64,000 nucleotides of DNA, from positions 1 through 64,000 of the forward strand of contig JASJDR010000003.1 of assembly GCA_030065615.1 (NCBI GenBank). Reading direction: 5' to 3'. Positions 55,624 to 64,000 of this stretch are shown here, in pieces. Made by a program: the position numbers and the translations under genes. This DNA is from Xenococcus sp. MO_188.B8. Lineage in GTDB: Bacteria; Cyanobacteriota; Cyanobacteriia; Cyanobacteriales; Xenococcaceae. The notes below the pieces were generated by a model. That model was given only the letters and a program-made list of their open reading frames with translations. It was not told where the DNA came from and ran no database searches. How positions within the stretch are numbered: the stretch's first letter is position 1; the number at the start of each line of letters is the position of its first letter.

Positions 55624-57315
55624 TTATTGGATAGTTTTGATTACAGGAAGATTAACTAAGGGAATGGTGAAGGTTACCGTAGAGCCCAAACCTTCCCCCA
55701 TGCTGTAGAAAGAAATTGTCCCTCCCATAGCTTCTACTAGCTTTTGAGAAATTGCTAAGCCTAGACCAGTACCGCCGTAGGATTTAGTCCGAGAGCCATC
55801 CACCTGATAGAAATTTTCAAATAATTTATTCTGCTTTTCGAGGGAAACCCCAATTCCCGTATCGGCAACACTAATTTTGACTGTTCCGGGAAATTGCTGA
55901 GAGCCCCAGTTAATTTTCTTGTTACTAATTTCCGCACTTACAGAAACCCCCCCTTCATGGGTGAATTTAATCGCGTTGCCTACTAGATTAAGCATTACCT
56001 GTAATAAACGTTGATAATTACCATATAGCATTACAGGCGTTAGAGTCGCAGGAGTTTTGAGCTGAAAACTGAGATTATTTTGTTCTGCTTGAGTACGAAT
56101 CAGATTATCAACATCTTGAAAGAGCTCATCCAGTTCGATATCGGTGAATTCTAAATCAATTTTGCCTGCTTCAATTTTGGCGATATCTAAGATGTCATTA
56201 ATTAAATTGAGGAGGTGGAGGGAAGATTTATAAGCTTCTTGTAAAAATTCTCGTTGTTCTTCAGGATTATCCGCCATTCCTTCTAAAAGTAACTTGAGAA
56301 AGCCGATAATGCCATTGAGGGGAGTGCGTAATTCGTGGGAAGTATTAGCTAAAAAATCACTCTTGAGGCGATTAGCTTCTTCTGCTTGTAGACTTGCTAG
56401 TTCTAAATCTTGATATAGTTTAGCATGAGCGATCGCTGTCCCCACATGTTCGGTTAGTTCACGAAATAATTCAATTTCTGCTGTTTTCCAATTGCGATAG
56501 CGATCGCATTGTTGTAACAAGACTAAAGCATTACTTTCATTATTATAGGAAGCAGAGGCTACTAAGACCGATTTACAATTCTGGTGGTCAAAACCCAGAG
56601 TATCTGCGGCAATAGGAATCGGTGAATTGAGAGCTTGTTTTAGATAGGATTCTTGCTCAATTTTCATGGTAGAACCCAGTACAGAAGGAATATTTTGTTG
56701 GCAATATTCTGCTACTACTGCAAGTTCAGTTTGCAAATAATTATGAGCTAAAATCAGACATCTACTGACGGAAAATACTTCTCCTAAGTTATCTACTGTT
56801 TGTTGCCAAATTGTTTCTAAGTTCAGACTACGACGAATCCGACCAGCAATCTGAGTTAAAAGTTTTTGATAACTAGAAATGGGGACAGGAGCACCAGAAT
56901 TATTTAGAGGAAAAATTTCTGATTCGGCTAGTAAATGTCCCATAGCCAAAACTGTTGTTGGTTCGCCTTGACTAGGTAATATGGGACTAAGAATTAATTC
57001 TAAAGGAAAAGATTGTTCTTGGTATTGAAACCAGCAGTAAAACTGTTCTGGAAGTCGGCGATCAATAACCCGATTGATTTTACTCAGATATTGTTGGCGA
57101 TCTCGAGGGGTAAAAATATCCTCGTAAGAAGAACCGATGATTGCTTGATTGTCTAAACCATACTCTTGTGCCTTGATCCACCAAAATGAAAGATAGATCC
57201 CAGAACGATCCTGAGTAAAAATCATTTCTGCACCAAAATTCCCCCAGTCAAGAGAATTGACAGAGCTGGTATCACTACTATCTGGAACTAAATCTGAATT
57301 AAATTCAGCGAACAT
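55624..57315 (-). CDS. PAS-GAF sensor histidine kinase
   Basis: The 563-residue protein has an N-terminal PAS-like domain (about 20-145), a GAF domain (about 155-290), a HisKA box (SDFLANTSHELRTPLNGIIG near 320) and an HATPase domain (435-555) with NAIKFTHEGGV, VADTGIGVSLEKQNKLFENF and GTGLGLAIS. The GAF lacks an obvious bilin-binding cysteine. No response regulator is adjacent. Confidence 0.9.
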   Translation of the reverse strand: MFAEFNSDLVPDSSDTSSVNSLDWGNFGAEMIFTQDRSGIYLSFWWIKAQEYGLDNQAIIGSSYEDIFTPRDRQQYLSKINRVIDRRLPEQFYCWFQYQEQSFPLELILSPILPSQGEPTTVLAMGHLLAESEIFPLNNSGAPVPISSYQKLLTQIAGRIRRSLNLETIWQQTVDNLGEVFSVSRCLILAHNYLQTELAVVAEYCQQNIPSVLGSTMKIEQESYLKQALNSPIPIAADTLGFDHQNCKSVLVASASYNNESNALVLLQQCDRYRNWKTAEIELFRELTEHVGTAIAHAKLYQDLELASLQAEEANRLKSDFLANTSHELRTPLNGIIGFLKLLLEGMADNPEEQREFLQEAYKSSLHLLNLINDILDIAKIEAGKIDLEFTDIELDELFQDVDNLIRTQAEQNNLSFQLKTPATLTPVMLYGNYQRLLQVMLNLVGNAIKFTHEGGVSVSAEISNKKINWGSQQFPGTVKISVADTGIGVSLEKQNKLFENFYQVDGSRTKSYGGTGLGLAISQKLVEAMGGTISFYSMGEGLGSTVTFTIPLVNLPVIKTIQ

Positions 57316-57522
57316 CAGTAAATATCCCTGGTTAGGCTAGGCAAAAAGGCAATCGCAACCTCTTCCCTGAAACTATAACCTATAGATATCTAAGATCGCG
57401 ATACCTAATCTAGGAAAATTAAGATTAGTAACTCGACTTACAAATATGGGATAGTTAGGACTGGTTACTAGTTACTAGTTACTAAAAAGAGTCCACTGTT
57501 AAGGTATCAAGGTAGGAACATG

Positions 57523-57753
57523 TTAGTCATTCCATTCTCCTCGTGGGGGTAAAGGGGGATTTCGACGGAAGGTACGAGTTAAATCACCATCTACTGCTCT
57601 TTCCCCTTTGAGCCACTGCTTAAGGGCGACTTCGATGGTTTTACTCGGATTGTTAGTGAGATGTTTTAGTTCTTCTAAGACTTCAGCATCAAGATAAACG
57701 GATATTTCTACTTTTTCGGTGGAACGTTCCTTCTCCACAAGATTGTCATTCAT
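57523..57753 (-). CDS. Small ribbon-helix-helix-like protein, 76 residues
   Basis: The pattern VEISVYLDAEVLEELKHLTN followed by a helix resembles ribbon-helix-helix DNA-binding proteins or antitoxins. The tail is rich in Arg and Pro. No toxin gene is adjacent, so antitoxin identity is doubtful. Confidence 0.55.
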   Translation of the reverse strand: MNDNLVEKERSTEKVEISVYLDAEVLEELKHLTNNPSKTIEVALKQWLKGERAVDGDLTRTFRRNPPLPPRGEWND

Positions 57754-57926
57754 GCAATTGTCACAATAGTCTTCACTAGCTATTGTAACGGTTAGAACTT
57801 GCCAGAAATAAATTTGTTAACATCCTCGAGACAAGAATTTAAGATTGTTTAACTAGTAAACTCAGAAAATTGTTGTATTTTTAGAGAAACTATTGATAAA
57901 TTCGCATAAAATTCTGATAAATTAGG

Positions 57927-58388
57927 GTGACTCAACAAAGTACAACCAAAGCAACTACCAATATTCCTAATGGCAGCCGTGTTACCGATACCTACTATAG
58001 TATTTTGGGACTACATCCTGCCGCTTCTGAGATTGAGATTCGTCGTACTTATCGCCAACTAAGCAAAAAATACCATCCAGATACTACGAATCTTCCCTTA
58101 TCCGTTGCTCAAGCTAAATTTCAACGCATTAATGAAGCTTATGGCATTCTTAGTAATCCCGAAAGGCGATCGCTTTATGACCTCAAAATTGGTTATTCTC
58201 GAATTAATGTGATTCAAGCACCTCAAGGTTGGGAATTTGATTCTGACGACCACCAATCCACCTCAGCTTATCTAGATCCGTTTGATCGCCCTCTTTCATC
58301 GGGGGAGATTTTTGTGTTATTTCTCTTAGGATTGACTTTTATAGGCTGTATTCTTCTCGTTTTAACGGTGGCTTATTTACGAGGGTAA
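57927..58388 (+). CDS. DnaJ-domain membrane protein
   Basis: The 153-residue protein has a J domain (about 22-88) with the HPD tripeptide (KKYHPDTTN), which stimulates DnaK, and a C-terminal membrane helix (about 125-150). GTG at 57927 is the start; no ATG fits. It is upstream of psbZ, but its link with photosystem II is unknown. Confidence 0.88.
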   Translation: MTQQSTTKATTNIPNGSRVTDTYYSILGLHPAASEIEIRRTYRQLSKKYHPDTTNLPLSVAQAKFQRINEAYGILSNPERRSLYDLKIGYSRINVIQAPQGWEFDSDDHQSTSAYLDPFDRPLSSGEIFVLFLLGLTFIGCILLVLTVAYLRG

Positions 58389-58565
58389 ACTCAGCATTCT
58401 ATAATTTACAAAATTTTAAGAATTATTACTTAACATTACCGAGCTGATTTCTTCTCAGAGGTAGTCAATTTTTGGTAGCGTAATACTCAGGGAAAAATTA
58501 ACTAAATAATAATTCTATTTAGCTGTCCGTTGCTCAAGCCTAATTAAATAAGGAGAAATCTCAAA

Positions 58566-58754
58566 ATGACTATTCTTTTTCAACTATTATTGACCGTTCT
58601 AGTTTTATTTTCATTCGTAATGGTTATTGGTGTACCTGTAGCCTATGCTTCTCCCCAAAATTGGGGTCAGTCCAAAAACTTACTGTATTTAGGTTCTGGT
58701 ATTTGGGTGCTGTTGGTGATTCTAGTAGGTGTTTTGAACTTTTTCGTAATCTAA
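58566..58754 (+). CDS. psbZ: Photosystem II protein Z
   Basis: PsbZ (Ycf9) is a two-helix subunit at the edge of photosystem II. The 62-residue protein has helices at about 3-24 and 40-60, with [15 protein letters not shown] between them, as in cyanobacterial PsbZ. GGAGA lies 6 bases before the ATG. ribH follows, a known cyanobacterial arrangement. Confidence 0.96.
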   Translation: MTILFQLLLTVLVLFSFVMVIGVPVAYASPQNWGQSKNLLYLGSGIWVLLVILVGVLNFFVI

Positions 58755-58886
58755 AAGCCCCTAGATACTATAACCAGTGCGCGATTGTCTGAATAATAGC
58801 GATCGCGCCAGACCTCAGCAACCAAAGGAACATAATTAAACCTGACCCCTAAAACCGAAAACCTAGAACCTAGAACTTAATTCAAT

Positions 58887-59381
58887 ATGGCTGTATTTGA
58901 AGGCAACTTTGCGGTTGATACATCTGCGTGGCGTTTTGCGATTATTGTTGGTCGTTTCAACGATCTAGTAACGGGGAAATTGCTCTCTGGTTGTCAGGAT
59001 TGTCTGAAACGTCATGGCATAGATGTAAATCCCCAGGGGACTCAAGTAGATTATGTGTGGGTACCTGGTAGTTTTGAAATTCCGATGATGGCTCGTCAAC
59101 TAGCAATCAGCGATCGCTATAATGCAATAATTTGTCTGGGAGCCGTGATTCGGGGACAAACACCTCACTTTGATTATGTTTCATCCGAAGCAGCTAAAGG
59201 AGTCGCTGCAGCCAGTTTCCAAACGGGAGTACCAGTAATTTTTGGAATTTTAACCACAGATACCATGCAGCAAGCTTTAGAAAGAGCAGGCATTAAAAGC
59301 AATTTAGGTTGGAATTATGCTCTCGATGCCTTGGAAATGGCAAGTTTAATGCAACAGCTTAAGAATTCAGTAAACATTTGA
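58887..59381 (+). CDS. ribH: 6,7-Dimethyl-8-ribityllumazine synthase
   Basis: RibH makes the lumazine precursor of riboflavin. The 164-residue protein has [19 protein letters not shown] near 16, [17 protein letters not shown] near 52, [17 protein letters not shown] near 84 and [17 protein letters not shown], the standard active-site features with the histidine in HFDYV. Confidence 0.96.
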   Translation: MAVFEGNFAVDTSAWRFAIIVGRFNDLVTGKLLSGCQDCLKRHGIDVNPQGTQVDYVWVPGSFEIPMMARQLAISDRYNAIICLGAVIRGQTPHFDYVSSEAAKGVAAASFQTGVPVIFGILTTDTMQQALERAGIKSNLGWNYALDALEMASLMQQLKNSVNI

Positions 59382-59471
59382 CAATTGATGTCGGTTCGCT
59401 CCTCTTTCTCACCAAGGATAGAATAGCTTGAATATTTAACGAATATTTGATCGCAAACAAGACTAATCGAG

Positions 59472-59948
59472 ATGGGAGCGCAACTAAAGAATACGGACTG
59501 TTTCACCGGCAAGTTACTAGTGATCGGTTGGCGAGAAATTGTTGCCTTACCAAATTTAGGCATTAGCCAGATTAAGGCAAAAATCGATACAGGAGCGAAA
59601 TCTTCGGCTTTACACGCTCTGCATCTAGAAACATTCCAGCGTGATGGTCAAAAAATGATTCGCTTTTTGATTCATCCCGAGCAGCGGGATAGTAAACTTA
59701 CGGTAACGGCAGAAGCCGCATTATTAGAATATCGAGAAGTCCGCAATTCTGGTGGCAAAGTTCAACTACGTCCAGTGATCCTGACTAATGTAGAATTAGA
59801 TGGTGTGCAGTGGCAGATCGAACTTACTCTTACTAATCGTGATGTCATGGGATTTCGGATGTTACTCGGTAGACAAGCAATACGCGATCGCTTTCTTGTC
59901 GATCCAGGAAAATCATTTCTCCAAAGCAACCAACATCAAGAACAATAG
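59472..59948 (+). CDS. RimK-linked retropepsin-like protein (RimB-type, DUF785)
   Basis: The 158-residue protein has the aspartic-protease-like motif [14 protein letters not shown] near 38-51 and ends [21 protein letters not shown], characteristic of the ATP-dependent zinc protease/RimB family. In this family partners RimK in adding or trimming glutamate on ribosomal protein S6. rimK follows after 26 bp, supporting the role. Confidence 0.88.
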   Translation: MGAQLKNTDCFTGKLLVIGWREIVALPNLGISQIKAKIDTGAKSSALHALHLETFQRDGQKMIRFLIHPEQRDSKLTVTAEAALLEYREVRNSGGKVQLRPVILTNVELDGVQWQIELTLTNRDVMGFRMLLGRQAIRDRFLVDPGKSFLQSNQHQEQ

Positions 59949-59974
59949 TACAAGTAAAGAATAATGCAAACAAG

Positions 59975-60880
59975 ATGAAAATTGCCATTTTGTCGCAAGA
60001 TCCTGCTCTCTACTCTACTAGAAGGCTTAGAGAGGCAGGAGAAGCTCAGGGACATGATATGCGAGTGATTAACTATCTGCGCTGCTATATGAATATTACT
60101 TCCCGCCGACCTGCCATAGTTTATAATGGTAAACCTCTAGAGAATTTTGATGCTATTATTCCCCGCATTGGCGCATCCAGAACCTTTTATGGCACAGCTG
60201 TAGTCCGTCAGTTCGAGGTTATGGGAGTTTTTCCAGCTAATCAATCTCAGGCAATTTCTCGTTCTCGCGATAAGCTGCGCTGTTTGCAAATTCTGGCTAA
60301 AGAAGGAATTGGCTTACCCGTAACAGGGTTTGCCCATGCTATCCAAGATATTGATGGTTTAATCGAGACTGTAGGGGGTGCACCTTTGGTAATTAAGTTG
60401 CTCGAAGGCACCCAGGGAATAGGAGTTGTCTTAGCAGAAACTTATCAAGCAGCCAAGTCTGTCATTGAGGCCTTTCGCGGTTTAGATGCTAATATTTTAG
60501 TACAAGAGTATATTAAAGAAGCTCAGGGAGCTGATTTACGTTGTTTTGTACTTGGTGGCAAGGTCATAGCAGCGGTGAAACGTCAGGGAGCAAAAGGAGA
60601 ATTTCGGTCTAATCTTCATCGAGGTGGTAAAGCTACCAAAATTAAATTAACCCCCGAAGAAAGAAGTACGGCGATTCGCGCTGTCAAAGCTATGGGTTTG
60701 CAGATAGCTGGCGTAGACTTATTGCGTTCTCACCATGGTCCAGTAGTGATGGAAGTCAATTCATCTCCTGGTTTAGAAGGGATCGAAAAAGCCACAGCGA
60801 TTAATGTAGCTGACAAAATAATTGAATATATAGCCAAGAATGCTACTTCTGGGGAAACTCGCGATCGCGTTCAGTATTGA
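59975..60880 (+). CDS. rimK: RimK-type ATP-grasp ligase
   Basis: The 301-residue ATP-grasp ligase resembles RimK, which adds glutamate to the S6 C-terminus. Visible are [20 protein letters not shown], the RPAIVYNG segment, [16 protein letters not shown] near 96, [11 protein letters not shown] near 150 and the Mg-binding [14 protein letters not shown] near 262. It is paired with the RimB-type gene. Confidence 0.92.
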   Translation: MKIAILSQDPALYSTRRLREAGEAQGHDMRVINYLRCYMNITSRRPAIVYNGKPLENFDAIIPRIGASRTFYGTAVVRQFEVMGVFPANQSQAISRSRDKLRCLQILAKEGIGLPVTGFAHAIQDIDGLIETVGGAPLVIKLLEGTQGIGVVLAETYQAAKSVIEAFRGLDANILVQEYIKEAQGADLRCFVLGGKVIAAVKRQGAKGEFRSNLHRGGKATKIKLTPEERSTAIRAVKAMGLQIAGVDLLRSHHGPVVMEVNSSPGLEGIEKATAINVADKIIEYIAKNATSGETRDRVQY

Positions 60881-60947
60881 GTATTTAATTGACGTTCTGG
60901 TAAAATCAATTACCTACATCTGTGAATATTGTTTAATTCGGTATTAA

Positions 60948-61955
60948 ATGCCCAACTTTCTATCTTCAACTCTCGCGACTAAATTAGCGACTCCTCTTAA
61001 TATTGGCTCGGTGTTGCTAGAAAGTAGAGTTTTACAGTCTCCGTTATCTGGGGTAACTGATTTGGTTTTTCGCAGATTAGTTAGGCGCTACGCACCCAAA
61101 TCGATGATCTATACCGAAATGGTGAGTGCCAAGGAAATACATCATCTCCAAACCTTACCTCAAATTATGGAAATTGCGACCGATGAGCAACCCATCAGCA
61201 TTCAGTTATTTGATTGTCGTCCCGATTTTATGGCGGAAGTGGCGCAAAAAGCAGTAGGGGAGGGAGCCAAGACGGTCGATATTAATATGGGTTGTCCTGT
61301 AAATAAGATTACGAAAAAAGGCGGCGGTTCTTCTTTATTACGTCAACCAGAAGTTGCAGAAGCGATTGTCAAAACTGTAGTTGAAGCAGTGAAGGTTCCT
61401 GTGACGGTAAAAACCCGTTTAGGTTGGGACGATCAGCAAATAAAGATTCTTGATTTTGCCCGCAGAATGGAGGCTTCAGGAGCTAGTATGCTAACTTTAC
61501 ATGCTCGTACCCGTGCTCAAGGTTATAAGGGCACTGCGCGATGGGAATGGATTGCTAAAGTCAAGGAAGTTTTGTCAATTCCTGTTATTGCCAATGGTGA
61601 TATCTTTTCTGTCCCAGCCGCGATCGACTGTTTGTCCCAAACTGGAGCTGATGGAGTGATGTGTTCTCGGGGAACTTTAGGTTATCCCTTTTTGGTTGGG
61701 GAAATTGATCATTTTCTGCGAACAGGTCAAATTTTACCGGCTCCCACTATTAAAGCCAGATTACAGTGTGCCCAAGAACATCTTCAAGGTTTATGGGAAT
61801 ATAAGGGACAACGGGGAATTATTCAGTCTCGCAAGCATATGGCTTGGTATTGTAAGGGTTTTTCGGGTGCTGCTGAATTACGTGATCAGCTATCCCGTAT
61901 CGAAAGTTTAGAACAAGGCTACGAACTGCTAGATCGCGCAATTCTTGAAGCTTAG
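60948..61955 (+). CDS. dus: tRNA-dihydrouridine synthase
   Basis: Dus reduces uridines in tRNA with FMN and NADPH. The 335-residue TIM-barrel protein has the FMN-binding start SPLSGVTDLVFRRLVRRYAP, YTEMVSAKEI, DINMGCPVNKITKKGGGSSL with the catalytic cysteine, VTVKTRLGWDD, LHARTRAQGYKGTARWEWI and ANGDIFSVPAAIDCL. The subtype (A, B or C) is not decided. Confidence 0.93.
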   Translation: MPNFLSSTLATKLATPLNIGSVLLESRVLQSPLSGVTDLVFRRLVRRYAPKSMIYTEMVSAKEIHHLQTLPQIMEIATDEQPISIQLFDCRPDFMAEVAQKAVGEGAKTVDINMGCPVNKITKKGGGSSLLRQPEVAEAIVKTVVEAVKVPVTVKTRLGWDDQQIKILDFARRMEASGASMLTLHARTRAQGYKGTARWEWIAKVKEVLSIPVIANGDIFSVPAAIDCLSQTGADGVMCSRGTLGYPFLVGEIDHFLRTGQILPAPTIKARLQCAQEHLQGLWEYKGQRGIIQSRKHMAWYCKGFSGAAELRDQLSRIESLEQGYELLDRAILEA

Positions 61956-62074
61956 AATAATAAAAGTTGCTCTAAGGATATAGTTTTTTGATGAGGGACG
62001 TAAATTGCCAAATTGTTGAGTTAATCCTAAAGATACAATGAGGGATTGTACGCAAAAAAAGTAAGAGGTGTTCT

Positions 62075-63529
62075 GTGACTACTGTTAGAGTGAGAATTGC
62101 TCCTTCCCCAACGGGAAATTTACATATTGGGACGGCGCGAACTGCTGTTTTTAATTGGCTCTATGCTAGGCATAAGAACGGTAAGTTTATTTTACGCATT
62201 GAAGATACCGATCAAGCGCGATCGCGTCAGGAATATACGGAAAATATCAAATCAGGATTAGAATGGCTCGGTTTAAACTGGGATGAAGGGCCATTCTTTC
62301 AAACCCAACGTTTAGATAAGTATCAAGCAGCAATTCAAATTCTTTTAGATCGAGGTTTAGCCTATCCTTGTTATTGTACTCCTGAAGAATTAGACCAAAT
62401 GCGGGAAGCTCAAAAAGCTAATGGTTTAGCACCGCGTTATGATAATCGTCATCGTAATTTAACTGGGCAAGAAAAGGCAGATTTTGTTGCAGCAGGACGC
62501 AAACCCGTCATTAGATTTAAAATTGATGACGATCGCGAAATTATCTGGCAAGATGCAGTAAGAGGTCGTGTCGTCTGGAAGGGTAGCGACTTAGGGGGTG
62601 ATATGGTGATTGCTCGCGCTGGCGAAACAGATGACATTGGACAACCTCTGTATAATTTAGCTGTTGTGGTTGATGATATGGACATGGACATCAACTATGT
62701 GATTCGCGGAGAAGATCATATTGCTAATACAGCAAAACAGATTTTACTTTACGAAGCATTAGGCGCAGAAGTCCCCGTATTTGCCCATACTCCCTTGATT
62801 CTCAATGAATCAGGTCGAAAACTTTCTAAAAGAGATGGTGTCACTTCCATCGATGACTTCCGCAAGATGGGTTTCTTGCCAGGCGCTTTAGCTAATTACA
62901 TGGCTCTGTTGGGCTGGACTCCTCCCGATTCTACTGAAGAAATTTTTACTCTGGCTCAAGCAGCAAAACAGTTTGAGTTAGAACGAGTTAACAAAGCAGG
63001 AGCTAAATTTGACTGGGCAAAACTCGATTGGATTAACAGTCAGTATCTTCATAAGCTACCGGTAGAGGAATTAGTAGAGTTATTAATTCCCTATTGGCAA
63101 GATGCTGGTTATCCAGTAGATTTAGATAGCGATCGCTCTTGGTTAGAAAGTCTCACCGCCATGATCGCTCCTAGCTTAAACCGTCTCAGCGATGGGGTGG
63201 CAGAAGCCAAGTTCTTTTTTAGTGAATCAGTAACACATACAGCAGAAGCGATCGATTTTCTCAAACAAGATGGTGTAAACGATATTCTGACAGGAGTTAT
63301 CACTGCTCTGAATGAGGCAGAAACTTTTGAAGTTACTGATGCTAAAGCAATTATCAAGCAAGTTACCAAAAGCCTCAAAGTGAAAAAAGGTTTAGTCATG
63401 AGATCTTTGCGTGCTGGTTTAACCGGAGAAATGCATGGCCCAGATTTGATTCAATCTTGGTTACTCTTGCATCAAAAAGGATGGGATAAACTTCGTTTAG
63501 AAAAAGCTTTAACTCTAATTAATGGATAA
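62075..63529 (+). CDS. gltX: Glutamyl-tRNA synthetase
   Basis: GltX charges tRNA-Glu; in cyanobacteria Glu-tRNA also feeds tetrapyrrole synthesis. The 484-residue enzyme has the class I motifs HIGH ([20 protein letters not shown]) and KLSKR ([18 protein letters not shown]), plus the C-terminal anticodon-binding helices. GTG at 62075 is the start, with AGAGGT upstream. Confidence 0.97.
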   Translation: MTTVRVRIAPSPTGNLHIGTARTAVFNWLYARHKNGKFILRIEDTDQARSRQEYTENIKSGLEWLGLNWDEGPFFQTQRLDKYQAAIQILLDRGLAYPCYCTPEELDQMREAQKANGLAPRYDNRHRNLTGQEKADFVAAGRKPVIRFKIDDDREIIWQDAVRGRVVWKGSDLGGDMVIARAGETDDIGQPLYNLAVVVDDMDMDINYVIRGEDHIANTAKQILLYEALGAEVPVFAHTPLILNESGRKLSKRDGVTSIDDFRKMGFLPGALANYMALLGWTPPDSTEEIFTLAQAAKQFELERVNKAGAKFDWAKLDWINSQYLHKLPVEELVELLIPYWQDAGYPVDLDSDRSWLESLTAMIAPSLNRLSDGVAEAKFFFSESVTHTAEAIDFLKQDGVNDILTGVITALNEAETFEVTDAKAIIKQVTKSLKVKKGLVMRSLRAGLTGEMHGPDLIQSWLLLHQKGWDKLRLEKALTLING

Positions 63530-64000
63530 TTGATAATTCCCTATTATTTCTGATATGGAGTAAAAATACCTCTTGTTTGATTAGAGTTTTGAGATTCATT
63601 TAAAAATTTTTCAGGGAATTACATCATTTCCGTAGGGGCTAACCGCCCTTCGGGTTCGACAACTTTTGACGAAGTCAGAGGAAGCCAAGGGGCTGATTCC
63701 GTCGTCGCACGGCGGAACTTGTACGCCCCGCCCGTCGTTTTATATGCGAAGCGGTATCCTTTAGGACGGCGGGGTCTCTCTGACAAAAGTTGCTCAGGAG
63801 AGAAATCCCAGCATTTCCTCTGGCAAAGAGCGCACTGTCTTACCCACGAAAGTGTCTCCACGTTTGCCCCTACAGGATTTTATTTTGCCCAGCTACTTAT
63901 AATCTTTACCCTAAAATATTTCTATTCCCCTTAGCTTCAGCTAAACTTTTGATTAGGGCTGATTGATGAATTATTCCAATTCTGACAAACCTTATTGACA
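63530..64000. other. Region after gltX without recognised gene
   Basis: Apart from the palindromic element at 63632-63877 the 470 bases are AT-rich. No further gene was supported before the end of the window. Confidence 0.45.
63632..63877. repeat. Large imperfect palindrome closed by GTAGGGGC/GCCCCTAC
   Basis: GTAGGGGC (63632-63639) and GCCCCTAC (63865-63873) close a roughly 240-bp element. Inside, AACTTTTG...GTCAGAGG (63660-63682) mirrors CTCTCTGACAAAAGTT (63776-63791), and GC-rich dyads with CCTTTAGGACGGCGGGG lie at the centre. It is a dispersed structured repeat of the type seen at 15040 and 24410, probably transposable or a multi-hairpin repeat. Open frames within it are not believed to be genes. 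Confidence 0.5.

Noticed and set aside
57523-57753. Toxin-antitoxin pair
   Set aside because: The ribbon-helix-helix-like protein has no adjacent toxin gene.
63619-63861. 80-residue minus-strand frame at the end of the window
   Set aside because: It is coded entirely by the large palindromic repeat.

Overview
The window is chromosomal DNA from a cyanobacterium. The AT-rich background is sprinkled with HIP1 octamers (GCGATCGC). It carries psbZ, sqdX, rpaB, ftrV, menB/menE, a Psb32-type TPM protein, a CCB-type cytochrome b6f assembly factor and several cyanobacteria-only DUF families. Species cannot be fixed from the sequence alone. No rRNA operon or prophage is present.

Bases 1-3755 are the right-hand part of a type V-K CRISPR-associated transposon (CAST, Tn7-like); tnsB, tnsC and tniQ are not in the window and would lie to the left. 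Visible in order are a MerR-type repressor (CvkR-like, minus strand), Cas12k (plus strand, reading frame broken at an A6 run), a tracrRNA, a short CRISPR array with 37-bp repeats, a second divergent tracrRNA copy, an 18-nt guide, four TnsB-type end repeats and the terminal TGTACA at 3750-3755. The second tracrRNA runs directly into a shortened repeat (GAAAG) and the 18-nt guide. That guide is identical to the 3' end of the adjacent tRNA-Val(UAC) gene, beside a GTT PAM and about 60 bp from the transposon end. The layout looks like a naturally fused single guide RNA dedicated to homing, with the CRISPR array keeping its own tracrRNA. The two tracr copies differ by compensatory base changes, which suggests both are functional. 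This is the most interesting part of the window.

Bases 3800-30300 are mostly housekeeping: tRNA-Val, an AGE-family epimerase, menE, a DciA-like protein, menB, rlmN, a GlcF-like Fe-S protein, ndk, a RNase T2, a TldD/PmbA protein, ruvC, ftrV, an NfeD protein, rpsO, an SLC12-type cation-chloride cotransporter, a Pal-like lipoprotein, a TM0106-type nuclease, a C-DES-like PLP enzyme and tRNA-Tyr. Scattered among them are decayed mobile DNA (a TnpB remnant with its 3' hairpin, an IS4-type transposase remnant, MITE-like inverted-repeat elements) and palindromic or heptamer repeats. Two very small membrane-protein genes (38 and 45 codons) were found by reading the minus strand.

Bases 30300-43700 hold a signalling cluster (GAF histidine kinase, response regulator, REC-PAS-GGDEF-EAL protein), radA, rpaB with a CCB-type gene downstream, a TPM-domain protein, DUF948/YtxH proteins, an LptF/LptG-type permease, an ABC ATPase and a TPR protein. 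Bases 44100-64000 hold a coiled-coil protein and sqdX, an SLH-OprB porin with a strong terminator, a fasciclin protein, a pseudokinase-TPR protein, a NUDIX hydrolase, DUF760, a group 2 sigma factor, a hybrid PAS-GAF histidine kinase, a DnaJ protein, psbZ-ribH, a RimK-type pair, dus and gltX. The window ends in a large imperfect palindrome.
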